A DNA stretch of 38,161 bases from Gammaproteobacteria bacterium (lineage in GTDB: Bacteria; Pseudomonadota; Gammaproteobacteria; Pseudomonadales; Pseudohongiellaceae), in the NCBI GenBank assembly GCA_016764875.1, contig JAESQX010000202.1:1-38161 (forward strand), read 5' to 3'. The notes beneath the pieces are model-generated. The model worked only from the letters and a program-made list of their open reading frames with translations, did no database searches and was not told the origin of the DNA. Positions 25,608 to 34,124 of the stretch are shown here, piece after piece (the first letter of the stretch is position 1; every line of letters starts with the position of its first letter). Position numbers and translations under genes: made by a program.

Positions 25608-25765
25608 CTCAGGACAATCTGGCGAGGGCCGCTGGTTGATGTTTGACCACTGACGCCGGAGGGAATTTGCTGAACTTTGCCACCGGACTTCAAAAACGCC
25701 TCGACATGCCGCTCCAGGTCAACACGATTCGCGACAGGGGCAGACTTCTTGGATTTATTGGCCAT
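25589..25765 (-). CDS. Small basic conserved-looking protein, 58 aa
   Basis: The frame begins ATGGCCAATAAATCCAAGAA, encoding a lysine-rich start (MANKSKKSAP), then an amphipathic helix RVDLERHVEAFLKSGG, the turn-like KVQQIPSGVSGQ and a short tail QIVLSHKTSS. The pattern 'helix, GG, QxIPxGxSG' recalls short gammaproteobacterial proteins of unknown function; a relation to the RNA-polymerase-binding SutA group is a guess only. A weak GAG lies upstream. It follows the XRE gene on the same strand by 118 bases. Codon use looks like that of neighbouring genes, which supports it being real. Confidence 0.55.
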   Translation of the reverse strand: MANKSKKSAPVANRVDLERHVEAFLKSGGKVQQIPSGVSGQTSTSGPRQIVLSHKTSS

Positions 25766-25883
25766 AGCTATTTACATCTCGTTAGAAGAAAAGCCGACTA
25801 GTATACACGAAAAGCCCGCAGGCTGCGAAAACGCGTATCGGCGAGGCTTCTCTCAAGTCTATCGTTGTTGATTATTCCCTAAC

Positions 25884-26180
25884 CTATGACGCAAGCTTTT
25901 TACGTGGCCGAATGTAATAGTCGGAAAAATAGTCCTCGGGCAACTCACCCAGTAAATCGTCCAGAGAGGCGGCATAAACCATTTTGATTTTTGCAAGAAT
26001 CTCAAGATCAAGATGACAGCCGTAATTTCGAACGGTTTCAATATCTTCCAGCTGCTTGCGTGACACGCTGAGCAATCTGGCGCCTTCGTTCATAGAGTAA
26101 CCTCTTACCAACCGTAGTCGCCGGACGTTCTTTTTCACAGTAATGGTTATGGGGGAGAATTTTGAAATTGTTTGATCCAT
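25884..26180 (-). CDS. XRE-type helix-turn-helix transcriptional regulator
   Basis: A 98-aa protein with one Cro/C1-type DNA-binding domain spanning about residues 14-75: VKKNVRRLRLVRGYSMNEGARLLSVSRKQLEDIE is the expected helix 1 to helix 4 pattern (the recognition helix falls near SVSRKQLEDIE). The C-terminal YFSDYYIRPRKKLAS is short, with no sensor domain. Its target is unknown; inverted CTTAAG elements just upstream (26232-26248) would suit autoregulation. The ATG at 26180 has no strong ribosome binding site. Confidence 0.75.
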   Translation of the reverse strand: MDQTISKFSPITITVKKNVRRLRLVRGYSMNEGARLLSVSRKQLEDIETVRNYGCHLDLEILAKIKMVYAASLDDLLGELPEDYFSDYYIRPRKKLAS

Positions 26181-26231
26181 GTTTGTCAGAATACCTCGTG
26201 TCGTATTTTAAGCTAATGCGGCGGGATTTCG

Positions 26232-26248
26232 CTTAAGGCAAGCTTAAG
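26232..26248. promoter_or_regulatory. Possible operator, paired CTTAAG palindromes
   Basis: CTTAAG-GCAAG-CTTAAG lies 51 bases upstream of the XRE start. A related TTAAGCT occurs at 26210-26216. Two matching palindromes near a small HTH gene suggest its own binding site. The remaining 26249-26444 is AT-rich, without a gene. Confidence 0.3.
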
Positions 26249-26444
26249 TAACGTTTTTTCCCAATCTATCAATGACAGATTTTCAATCAGGCTAACACAC
26301 AGATTACCTGGTGATAATTTTATTGTAAAAAAGTTCAAAAAAATCAATAATTTAAAAACATAGTGAGTAAGAATTCAAAATTTCATTTCGGAAATCGACG
26401 ATTCGCTGTCTGAAATCAAGCTTGGGCCTGGTTATACGATTTGT

Positions 26445-27454
26445 TCAGTTTCGTTTCAATGACCCTGCCAGTTTTTTAACTAAACGGGAGGTATTATTGA
26501 GGAGGTTCTGGGTGATAGTCGTGCGATCAAAATCGAAATGAGATCGAGCGTTTTCAACGAATGGGCCCATATTTTCTTTTAAATAATTACCCGGACCTTT
26601 TTCCTGCAGGTCGGTCAGGGTCTCCCGATAGTCGCTGAGCAGGGCATCATCGAGCAAGGTGATCGAGGTTTTGCCAAGGGCATTTGCGGTATTTACGCTC
26701 CCACTCAATACGGACCCGGTGTGAACAGTAAGAATACCGAGAACCTCCTCTATGCTGATATTGTTAACTTTGGCAACGTCTGTGATTTGTGTCCAAATCG
26801 ACTCAAAACTCGGTAACAGTGCGGTTGCATTAGCCGCCAGAGTAGACATTGTGCTGGACAATTCGTGGCTTAGATCCCGCAGTTCACGAGCTGTAATCGG
26901 AGGTGTATCTATGGCGGTAGCACTCTGGAGCCCTATGCGATGTATTAAATCGAGTATCTGCTCTATATTTTCGGGATTACTTTGTTTATCAATTACCCCA
27001 TTTTCCTTTAAATAGTACACAAGCCTTTGCAGAAAACCTGTCCTCCCTTGGCTGTATCCGAGGCAATGGCAAACACCCACACCGGTGAAAACTGCATAGT
27101 GAGCAGGCCCGCTGCTTCCAGCGAGGAGCCTAACAGCTTGCGGGTGGCAAACTCATCCCTGAGTTCGGTATCGGTTTCGGTTGACGACATGCCAGCAATA
27201 TTCTTAATCAAAAATGTCTGAAACATCCCGGCCGTGAATCGATAGCTTACCGATTGCCTGATTGATTCAGGCAATAAGGTGGCGGTCAGCATCATGGTGG
27301 TTCCGCCTACAATCGCGCTTAATGCCCGGGCTGCTCGTTCAGGAACAGAAAGGCTAAGGGCCAGATAACGGCTCAGTTGTTCCAGGTAGTTACTGCTATC
27401 CGGTAACGGAACCGGCAAGTTTGTTTGCAGGAAGGGGACTTTTTTATCCGACAT
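26445..27454 (-). pseudogene. Unknown protein, split by a one-base frameshift
   Basis: Two overlapping frames (27454-27008, and 26445 up to about 27036) read as one ~336-aa protein if one base is added to the T-run at 27033-27036 (AAAA on the plus strand). The joined sequence becomes DTAKGGQVF-LQRLVYYLKEN. The first part (MSDKKVPFLQ..., YLEQLSRYLALSLSVPERAARAL) includes moderately hydrophobic stretches; the second is rich in polar helices (ELRDLSHELSSTMSTLAANATALL). I recognise no family, though the style resembles unknown gammaproteobacterial proteins. It follows MmcQ/YjbR by 25 bases, in the same direction. A homopolymer sequence error, a true mutation, or -1 frameshifting at GTTTTC are all possible. 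Confidence 0.65.
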
Positions 27455-27479
27455 GGGTAGTCTGTCCTCGGAACTGCCG

Positions 27480-27842
27480 TCAGGGCAACCTGGCCAACAA
27501 GGAAAGGCGCTGAAGTTTGGGTAATTTCATTACTACCAGGTAGTAGGAATTATCGATCATTCGCTGTATTTCCCCGCTGGGGATGCTGCCATCCAGTGTT
27601 ACTGTATTCCAGTGCTTCTTGTTCATGTGGTAGCCCGGCTTAACTGATGGGAAAATATCGCGTAGCGCCAGCGCCTCATCGGGGTCACACTTCAAATTTA
27701 CTTCACTGATGCCATGACGCTGGTGCAACAAAGCAAACATTTTGCCTCTGACTTTGGGTACCAGAGCATTCAGGGAGAATGGGTAGTCCGCAATTGCTTC
27801 CGGTTTCCCCAGCAGGTAGATTCGCGTCTCTTCGTAATCCAA
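27480..27842 (-). CDS. MmcQ/YjbR family protein
   Basis: A 120-aa member of the MmcQ/YjbR (CyaY-like fold) family, small cytoplasmic proteins of unclear function, some suggested to bind DNA. KVRGKMFALL, VNLKCDPDEALALRDIFPSVKPGYHMNKKHWNTV and the IDNSYYLVV helix are the family landmarks (given as spaced blocks). The start is TTG at 27842, backed by GGGGAG eight bases upstream. It lies between the SRPBCC gene and the frameshifted unknown, all on the minus strand with short gaps, probably one operon. Confidence 0.88.
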   Translation of the reverse strand: MDYEETRIYLLGKPEAIADYPFSLNALVPKVRGKMFALLHQRHGISEVNLKCDPDEALALRDIFPSVKPGYHMNKKHWNTVTLDGSIPSGEIQRMIDNSYYLVVMKLPKLQRLSLLARLP

Positions 27843-27913
27843 CAGTAATCTCCCCGCGCGGATTTAACAATTCGGAGTATCCTCGGTCGCCAACGGAATT
27901 AATTTCACCAGCG

Positions 27914-28351
27914 TCAGTCCATTTTGATGTTTAGTTCCAATACCTGCTTAATATTCCGCCTGTGTCGACGGGCCCTACGCTTTGCCGACCACATAACGAA
28001 GGGCAATAAAAATAACATCATACCCTTTACGTCGAGAGTGAGTTCAAGTTGTAATAGGGTATCCTTACCAACAGCCTCCAGTTTATAGGAGCTATTCTTC
28101 GAAATATTGTTTTCATTCAGCGACAAAGTAAAGCATTTATCCGGCTCCCAGTAACTTACAATCAGGTTCTGTGCTGCGTTTTCTGATTCATACCGCAGAA
28201 TGCTCCCGCGACCCAATTCACCTTCATCTAATTGATGAACTCGCTTTACATCGGACATCCATAACGGCGCATTGTTAAAATCGGTAATAAATTTCCATAC
28301 ATCATGTGGTGGTCGGGCAATGGCAGTGCTGCTAGAAAAACTCGTCTTCAT
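27914..28351 (-). CDS. SRPBCC (START/polyketide-cyclase-like) protein
   Basis: A 145-aa protein of the SRPBCC lipid/ligand-binding fold. TAIARPPHDVWKFITDFNNAPLWMSDVKRV is the usual opening, with GRGSILRYE and the long C-terminal helix. The segment KGMMLFLLPFVMWSAKRRARRHRR is more hydrophobic than usual and followed by arginines, so the protein may touch the membrane. Ligand unknown. A TTGACA box lies upstream on the minus strand (28447-28442), with a poor -10. It is likely the first gene of the MmcQ/unknown operon and is divergent from the molybdoenzyme gene. Confidence 0.85.
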   Translation of the reverse strand: MKTSFSSSTAIARPPHDVWKFITDFNNAPLWMSDVKRVHQLDEGELGRGSILRYESENAAQNLIVSYWEPDKCFTLSLNENNISKNSSYKLEAVGKDTLLQLELTLDVKGMMLFLLPFVMWSAKRRARRHRRNIKQVLELNIKMD

Positions 28352-28591
28352 TCTTGCTGTGACCTTGCGTCTGTTTTATCTTTTGGAGTGTTAATAGGCA
28401 ATACTTCTGGCTCGCTGAATAGTGTGTGTTTGAGTCAAAGCTGTCAATTGCCAAGGCGTCATCCAGAGGCTATAGACTGAATTTGCAGTTGTGCTATTGT
28501 TGCAAACGCGTAATCAAACTACTGACAAATTCAGCACATACCGCCGATAGATCTGGTGAACTTAACAGCCACGACTAAACAGAGAATCGTA

Positions 28592-29755
28592 ATGAACCCG
28601 GATGATAAAGGTCGAAGAAGACTGCTTAAAGGAGCCCTGGGAAGCGGAGTATTGGCCGCAGGCGCCGCATCAGTTCCCAGCTGGATAATACCGGCGCTGG
28701 CACAAGGCGAGACCCTGGTCCCCTTTACCGATGTGCCGGAAACATTTGCCCCACGGAAAAAAAGGGTGGGAAGCAATTATTACCAGGACACCCGCGAGAT
28801 CACTTCGTTTTTCAGTTCGTATGAACAATTTTACGTAGTGCAGCACTACGGACAGCCGGAGCTGGATATTGATAGTTACAGTCTGAAGGTCTCCGGCATG
28901 GTTGATAACCCCATTCAACTCAGCATTGGGGATATCATGAATCGGGATTCGATCGGGTTGGATGCTGGATGGGAGTGTGGCGGTAACCGGGAGACTATTT
29001 TTAATGGCCTCATCGGAAATGCACGCTGGCAGGGTATATCTTTAAGAACTTTACTGGAGCAGGCTGGAATTCAGGAGGGTGCCAAGGAAATCGTATTCTT
29101 TGGCGGTGATATCGGTTCCGAAGAAATTAGAGGGCGTGAAGTAGATAAAGCGTTTGCCCGCAGTTTGTCCATTGAAGATGCCATGCGGCCAGAGAATATG
29201 CTGGCCTTTGAAATGAATGGCGAACCCCTTCCGTTAGTTCATGGACGCCCGCTACGATTGATTGTTCCGGGTTGGTACGGCGTAGCTAACGTTAAGTGGC
29301 TAACCCAGATTCACGTGCAGGATACACGTTATATGGGTCGGTTTATGGGGCGCGATTATGTCACGCTGAAGCGGGATGTAGTTGGAGGCGTTGAGCGCTG
29401 GGTTGAAAACTCGGTTACCACCATTAACCTTAAATCAGCCATTGTGAGAGTCACTCGGCTGGGTAATCAGTATCATATCCAGGGCTTCGTGCTGAATGAC
29501 GGAACACCTATTCAAAGTGTGGAAGTCAAGATTGACAACGGACCCTGGCAAAAGGCCGAAATTAATCCTCGCTCCAGCCAGTACTCCTGGAAGCTGTTCA
29601 ATTTTAACTGGAATAATGCGGTACCAGGCGAACACACCATAGTTTCCAGAGTGACTGATATAGAAGGTAATGTTCAACCAACCTCTGATCAGGTTCCTGA
29701 AAAAGTAAGTTATTGGGAAAACTTTTCCCAATTTCCAAGGACCGTAAGAATCTAG
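28592..29755 (+). CDS. Tat-exported sulfite-oxidase-like molybdoenzyme
   Basis: A 387-aa molybdopterin oxidoreductase of the SoxC/sulfite oxidase group. The twin-arginine signal is GRRRLLKGALG followed by a hydrophobic stretch to ALAQ, so folded enzyme is exported to the periplasm. The molybdenum-binding domain contains GWECGGNRETIF, with C129 as the metal ligand, and LVHGRPLRLIVPGWYGVANVKWL. A C-terminal Ig-like dimerisation domain (VEVKIDNGPWQKAEI, ... DIEGNVQP) follows. The usual motif is ECAGNGR; this one differs at two positions. No soxD, cytochrome c or molybdopterin-synthesis gene is nearby, so substrate and electron acceptor are unknown. The ATG at 28592 is preferred to GTG 28556, as it matches a Tat start. 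Confidence 0.88.
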   Translation: MNPDDKGRRRLLKGALGSGVLAAGAASVPSWIIPALAQGETLVPFTDVPETFAPRKKRVGSNYYQDTREITSFFSSYEQFYVVQHYGQPELDIDSYSLKVSGMVDNPIQLSIGDIMNRDSIGLDAGWECGGNRETIFNGLIGNARWQGISLRTLLEQAGIQEGAKEIVFFGGDIGSEEIRGREVDKAFARSLSIEDAMRPENMLAFEMNGEPLPLVHGRPLRLIVPGWYGVANVKWLTQIHVQDTRYMGRFMGRDYVTLKRDVVGGVERWVENSVTTINLKSAIVRVTRLGNQYHIQGFVLNDGTPIQSVEVKIDNGPWQKAEINPRSSQYSWKLFNFNWNNAVPGEHTIVSRVTDIEGNVQPTSDQVPEKVSYWENFSQFPRTVRI

Positions 29756-29828
29756 CCGGCTGTTCGAAAATGTTATGAGCGCAGCAAAGTCGAGGTAGAA
29801 CAGGCGCCGCTGCGGCAGGGGAAAGGCA

Positions 29829-30341
29829 ATGACTACATACCTCGTATTGACAGTAATTGGGGACGATAAACCCGGGTTAGTGGAGCAGCTGGCACAAACC
29901 GTAGCAGCCAACTCGGGCAACTGGCTGGAAAGCAGCATGTCTCAACTGGCGGGGAAATTTGCTGGAATACTGCGAGTCAGCGTGGCGGATGACAACGCCG
30001 ACGAACTGATCGCTTCTCTGGAAACATTATCTGACAGCCTGAAACTGGTTATTGAAAAAGTCAGCGCCGAAGATATTGGCAAAGCTAGCCGCACATTGAG
30101 CCTGAGCCTGATCGGCAACGATCGCCCGGGCATTATCAAGGAAATTTCCTCTGCCATAGCAAGCCAGGGAGTTAATGTGGAGGAGCTGAACACTCAATGC
30201 ACAATAGCACCGATGTCGGGCGAGACCCTGTTTAATGCAAAAGCGACGTTGAAGGTTCCCGGGGAACTGGATCTGGATGAATTACAGCAGAGTCTTGAGC
30301 GAATTGCAGACGATTTAATCGTGGAAATTCAGTTTGAATAA
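29829..30341 (+). CDS. gcvR: Glycine cleavage system transcriptional repressor-like, two ACT domains
   Basis: GcvR in E. coli binds GcvA and glycine to repress gcvTHP. This 170-aa protein has two ACT domains, about residues 3-80 (TYLVLTVIGDDKPGLVEQLAQTVAANSGNWLESSMSQLAGKFAGILRVSV region) and 90-168 (SLIGNDRPGIIKEISSAIASQGVNVEELNTQ), the pattern of GcvR. ACT pairs also occur in other proteins, so assignment to gcv regulation is by similarity. The gcv operon lies 17 kb away with no gcvA in view. The ATG at 29829 is preceded by GGGGAAAGGCA. It lies 73 bases after the molybdoenzyme. Confidence 0.85.
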   Translation: MTTYLVLTVIGDDKPGLVEQLAQTVAANSGNWLESSMSQLAGKFAGILRVSVADDNADELIASLETLSDSLKLVIEKVSAEDIGKASRTLSLSLIGNDRPGIIKEISSAIASQGVNVEELNTQCTIAPMSGETLFNAKATLKVPGELDLDELQQSLERIADDLIVEIQFE

Positions 30342-30349
30342 ATATTCAG

Positions 30350-30376
30350 AGCCTCCCCCGGTGCGCCGGCGCAGGC
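30350..30376. terminator. Weak GC-rich hairpin between convergent genes
   Basis: GCCT...AGGC with inner CCGG/CCGG lies in the 36-base gap between gcvR and the HAD gene. There is no T-run on either strand, so it would be a poor intrinsic terminator. Confidence 0.3.
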
Positions 30377-30377
30377 C

Positions 30378-31037
30378 TTAACGCAAGCTGATAATCTTCC
30401 AGGATTTTTGTCGGGCAAGTGCTTCCAGTTTTTCATCGGGATCAACCGCCACCGGCGTAGCGACAGCTTCGAGCAATGGCAAGTCGTTAATGGAATCACT
30501 GTAGAATATGCTGTCTGCCAATATAAACGCTTCGTTCTGTAATTTTATCCATTGTTTTAATCGGCCTACCTTGCCTTCCTTGAAGCAGGGCATCCCGGCA
30601 ATTTCTCCAGTGTAGAAGCCATCCTTAACTTTGAGGTCTGTTGCGAGAATATCATGGACCTTTAAAGCCCGGGCAATGGGCTCGGTGATAAAGGAATTGG
30701 TTGCCGATATTATCAGGCAATAGTCGCCCAGGCTCTTATGGTGTGTTATCAGATCCTGGGCCCTGGGCAGGAATATGGGGATTATGAATGAACGCATAAA
30801 CTCCTCACGAAGTACCTCAAGCTCGACAATGGGCTTATCCAGGACTGGATCGAGGGTAAATCGAACATAGTCGTTTATATTGAGGGTCCCTTCGGTGTAA
30901 TGCTGGTAAAACCTGTCATTTCTTGACGCATGGATATCCGCATTCACCAGACCTTTGGCTATCAGAAACTCGCCCCAGACATGATCACTGTCTCCACGTA
31001 ACAGGGTGTTATCCAGATCAAAGATCGCCAGCGACAT
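30378..31037 (-). CDS. HAD-superfamily (type IB) phosphatase
   Basis: A 219-aa HAD subclass IB hydrolase, the group of phosphoserine phosphatase and histidinol-phosphatase-like enzymes. Motif I is IFDLDNTLL (nucleophile D7, acid D9), motif II is LIISATNSF, the conserved lysine falls in CFKEGKVGRL and motif III is YSDSINDLPLL. The helical cap lies between residues 15 and 90. The specific substrate cannot be told. ATG at 31037; it is divergent from rppH and convergent with gcvR. Confidence 0.88.
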   Translation of the reverse strand: MSLAIFDLDNTLLRGDSDHVWGEFLIAKGLVNADIHASRNDRFYQHYTEGTLNINDYVRFTLDPVLDKPIVELEVLREEFMRSFIIPIFLPRAQDLITHHKSLGDYCLIISATNSFITEPIARALKVHDILATDLKVKDGFYTGEIAGMPCFKEGKVGRLKQWIKLQNEAFILADSIFYSDSINDLPLLEAVATPVAVDPDEKLEALARQKSWKIISLR

Positions 31038-31222
31038 GAAATATTTGCTTCCCTGATTAAAAAGCCGCCATTATACCTGCTCGGGAGGTGGTAAAGGAGG
31101 AGATCGAGTTTTAGTACCGAAATGTAGATGCAGCGCCTCTGACATTGTAACCCACAGATATACAACATATTATTGCGATTGCGAAACAATGAGGGAATTA
31201 TAGTGTCTAAGGTTCGAAATTC

Positions 31223-31708
31223 ATGATTGATGCACAGGGATTCCGTTCAAATGTTGGAATCATAATCTGCAACAATGATGGCAGGTTATTGTGGGCCAAG
31301 CGCATTGGTCAGAATGCCTGGCAATTCCCTCAAGGTGGAATCCAGCAGGGGGAAACCCCGGAGCAGGCGTTGTATCGAGAACTTGACGAGGAGGTTGGTT
31401 TACGGGCCCAGGATGTAAAAATAGTCCACAGTACCAAAGGCTGGCTTCACTACCGCTTGCCCAAGAATTTCATCCGCCACCATATGAGTCCGGTGTGTAT
31501 CGGGCAAAAGCAGAAATGGTTCTTGCTGGGGCTTGAAACCGGAGAGTCGGGGATAAATTTGCAACGTAGCACTACTCCTGAATTTGATTCATGGCGATGG
31601 GTGGATTATTGGCACCCTCTACGTCAAGTAGTGGAATTTAAAAGAGAAGTTTATAAAAAAGCATTACAGGAACTGAGAAAACCTTTAACACGCTACCTTA
31701 ATTCATAG
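31223..31708 (+). CDS. rppH: RNA pyrophosphohydrolase
   Basis: RppH removes pyrophosphate from the 5' end of mRNAs, exposing them to RNase E. The 161-aa protein has the full Nudix box [23 protein letters not shown] at residues 38-60 (shown for landmarks), and the RppH-specific [17 protein letters not shown] and [11 protein letters not shown] strings. It precedes ptsP by 89 bases, as in E. coli and many gammaproteobacteria. The ATG at 31223 has only a weak ribosome binding site (AAGG, 11 bases away). Confidence 0.95.
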   Translation: MIDAQGFRSNVGIIICNNDGRLLWAKRIGQNAWQFPQGGIQQGETPEQALYRELDEEVGLRAQDVKIVHSTKGWLHYRLPKNFIRHHMSPVCIGQKQKWFLLGLETGESGINLQRSTTPEFDSWRWVDYWHPLRQVVEFKREVYKKALQELRKPLTRYLNS

Positions 31709-31797
31709 AATCTGTTTGCTGATTTAACCTTGGTAAATAGACATCTTACGCTGGAACTTTGTAAGCCCCTGAGTTCCTGACATATTGGGAAAGCTCT

Positions 31798-34071
31798 ATG
31801 CTGGAAAAATTGCGCAGTATTGTGCAAGCAGTAAACTCGGCCCAAGACTTGCAGTCGGCCCTGGATATAATCGTCACGCAAGTGAGCAAGGCGATGGACA
31901 CTCAGGTTTGTTCCGTATACCTGCTGGATTCCGACATCAATTGCCATGTTTTGATGGCATCGGAAGGTCTGAACAAATCGGCGGTGGGACACGTGAATCT
32001 GGAGGTGGGTGAAGGCCTGGTGGGATTGGTTGCCAAGCACGCTGAACCCATTAACCTGATGGATGCAAAAGAGCATCCGAGCTATCACTATCTACCGGAA
32101 ACCGGGGAGGAAGCCTTCACCTCATTCCTTGGGGTTCCCATTATTCACCATCGATCTGTGCTTGGAGTCCTGGTGGTGCAGCACCAGCAAAAGCGCCGCT
32201 TTGATGAAGGCGAAGAAGCCTTTCTCATCACTCTTTCAGCCCAGCTGGCCGGTGTTATTGCCCATGCCGAGGCAACCGGGGCAATTGAAGGCACCAGCCC
32301 TTCTGGCCATAAATCCACCAATACAACATTTAGTGGTGTATCCGGTGCCAGTGGCGTCGCCATTGGCCAGGCACTGGTTGTTTTTCCGCCAGCTGATTTG
32401 AGCCAGATTCCCAGGCGCAAAGCCAAAAACATAGAAAAGGAAATAAAATTATTCAACAATTCCCTGGCCGCCGTACGTGATGACATTAAGGCAATCCACA
32501 AGAAAATGGCAGGTCGTGTTCCTGAAGAAGAAAGAGAGCTGTTCACAGTTTATCTACACATGCTGGATGATGATGCCCTGGGCAAGGAAGTTGTTGAGCA
32601 GATAAAGCTCGGAACCTGGGCGCAGGGCGCCCTGGCCCATGTGGCAAATGAGCACGTGCGCAGTTTTGAAATGATGGATGATGCCTATTTGCGCGAGCGC
32701 GCGATCGATATCAAGGACCTGTGCAGCAGGGTATTGTTTTATCTGCAGGAAAAAGAACCGGTAAAACCCGAATACCCGGAAAATACGATTTTAGTCAGTG
32801 AAGAACTCACACCGGCGATGCTGGCTGACGTACCGAAGAAACGCCTTAAAGGGCTGATTTCAGTTAAAGGTTCCGGTAGTTCACACGTGGCAATTCTTGC
32901 ACGGGGTCTGGGTGTCCCCACTGTTATGGGTGTGTCAGATGTCCCTATTAATCAGCTCGATGGCAGGGAAGTAATTGTTGATGGCTATAATGGACAACTG
33001 ATAAGTAACCCCACTGATCAATTGCGTAACAGGTTCCTCAATACCATCAAGGAAGAGGACGTTCTGGTCAAGGGACTTGAGGGGATAAAGGAGCTGCCCA
33101 GTGAAACGGCGGATAACCATCGCGTACACCTTTGGGTTAATACTGGATTAGAATCGGATATTTCGCGGTCTCTTGACCATGGAGCGGAAGGAATAGGTCT
33201 GTATCGAACGGAAGTACCGTTTTTACTGAGCGAAAGATTCCCCAGTGAACAGGAACAGGCGACTATCTATCGCGAACAACTTGAAGCTTTTGCGCCGAAG
33301 CTGGTAACCATGCGCACATTGGATGTGGGGGGAGATAAAGACCTACCGTATTTCCCAATTGATGAAGAGAATCCTTTCCTGGGATGGCGAGGTATAAGAG
33401 TTACACTGGATCACCCGGAGATTTTTACCGCGCAGATCAGAGCTATGTTACGAGCCAGCATAGGCCTGAACAATCTGCAGATTATGTTGCCCATGATCTG
33501 CAACATTAACGAAGTGATTGCCTCTACTCAATTGATCAAGAAAGCCTACCGGGAGCTGTTACAAGAGGGTCTTGAAGTAACTTATCCTCCGGTGGGTGTA
33601 ATGATTGAACTTCCGGCGGCGGTGTATCAGGCAAGGGTGCTGGCGCGTATGGTGGATTTTATTTCTGTGGGCAGCAATGACCTTACCCAGTACATACTGG
33701 GTGTAGATCGTAACAATCCCCGGGTTGCCCATCTCTACAGTTCGTTTCATCCCGCCGTATTACGATCGCTACATTACGTAGTGATCCAGGCCCACCTGGA
33801 AAACAAGCCGGTGAGTATCTGTGGTGAAATGGCAGGTGATCCAGGTGCTGCTGTGCTGCTGATGGCCATGGGGTTTGACGTGCTGTCCATGAACACATCA
33901 AGCTTGCTTAAAGTTAAATCCGTGATCCGAACCCTGACCATGGAAGTGGCGCAGGATTTACTTGAGCAGGTTATGGAGCTGGATGACTCGCAAATGATTC
34001 GCAGTGCCGTGGACATGGCGTTGTACAATGCTGGCGTTGACCGGTTGCTACGCACATCCCGACTACATTAA
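31798..34071 (+). CDS. ptsP: Phosphoenolpyruvate-protein phosphotransferase PtsP (EI-Ntr)
   Basis: The first enzyme of the nitrogen PTS; it takes phosphate from PEP and passes it to NPr. The 757-aa chain starts with a GAF sensor domain (about 1-160, which binds glutamine/alpha-ketoglutarate in E. coli). This is followed by the PEP-utiliser N-terminal domain, the swivelling histidine domain with H363 in GSGSSHVAILARGLGVPTVMG, and the PEP-binding TIM barrel (GIGLYRTEVPFL, DVGGDKDLPYF, GSNDLTQYILG, SICGEMAGD). Start ATG 31798. Located between rppH and lgt as in many gammaproteobacteria. Spacing to rppH, 89 bases, suggests co-transcription or a separate promoter. Confidence 0.96.
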   Translation: MLEKLRSIVQAVNSAQDLQSALDIIVTQVSKAMDTQVCSVYLLDSDINCHVLMASEGLNKSAVGHVNLEVGEGLVGLVAKHAEPINLMDAKEHPSYHYLPETGEEAFTSFLGVPIIHHRSVLGVLVVQHQQKRRFDEGEEAFLITLSAQLAGVIAHAEATGAIEGTSPSGHKSTNTTFSGVSGASGVAIGQALVVFPPADLSQIPRRKAKNIEKEIKLFNNSLAAVRDDIKAIHKKMAGRVPEEERELFTVYLHMLDDDALGKEVVEQIKLGTWAQGALAHVANEHVRSFEMMDDAYLRERAIDIKDLCSRVLFYLQEKEPVKPEYPENTILVSEELTPAMLADVPKKRLKGLISVKGSGSSHVAILARGLGVPTVMGVSDVPINQLDGREVIVDGYNGQLISNPTDQLRNRFLNTIKEEDVLVKGLEGIKELPSETADNHRVHLWVNTGLESDISRSLDHGAEGIGLYRTEVPFLLSERFPSEQEQATIYREQLEAFAPKLVTMRTLDVGGDKDLPYFPIDEENPFLGWRGIRVTLDHPEIFTAQIRAMLRASIGLNNLQIMLPMICNINEVIASTQLIKKAYRELLQEGLEVTYPPVGVMIELPAAVYQARVLARMVDFISVGSNDLTQYILGVDRNNPRVAHLYSSFHPAVLRSLHYVVIQAHLENKPVSICGEMAGDPGAAVLLMAMGFDVLSMNTSSLLKVKSVIRTLTMEVAQDLLEQVMELDDSQMIRSAVDMALYNAGVDRLLRTSRLH

Positions 34072-34096
34072 ATCGAAGTATTTCAGCCAATCAAAT

Positions 34097-34124
34097 AGTC
34101 AGCTGGCGATGATGCAAGCTGACT
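34097..34124. terminator. 8-bp perfect stem-loop between ptsP and NRDE gene
   Basis: AGTCAGCT and AGCTGACT are perfectly complementary, with a 12-base loop. It sits between two convergent genes and touches the stop of the NRDE gene. No strong T-run follows on either side. Confidence 0.45.
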
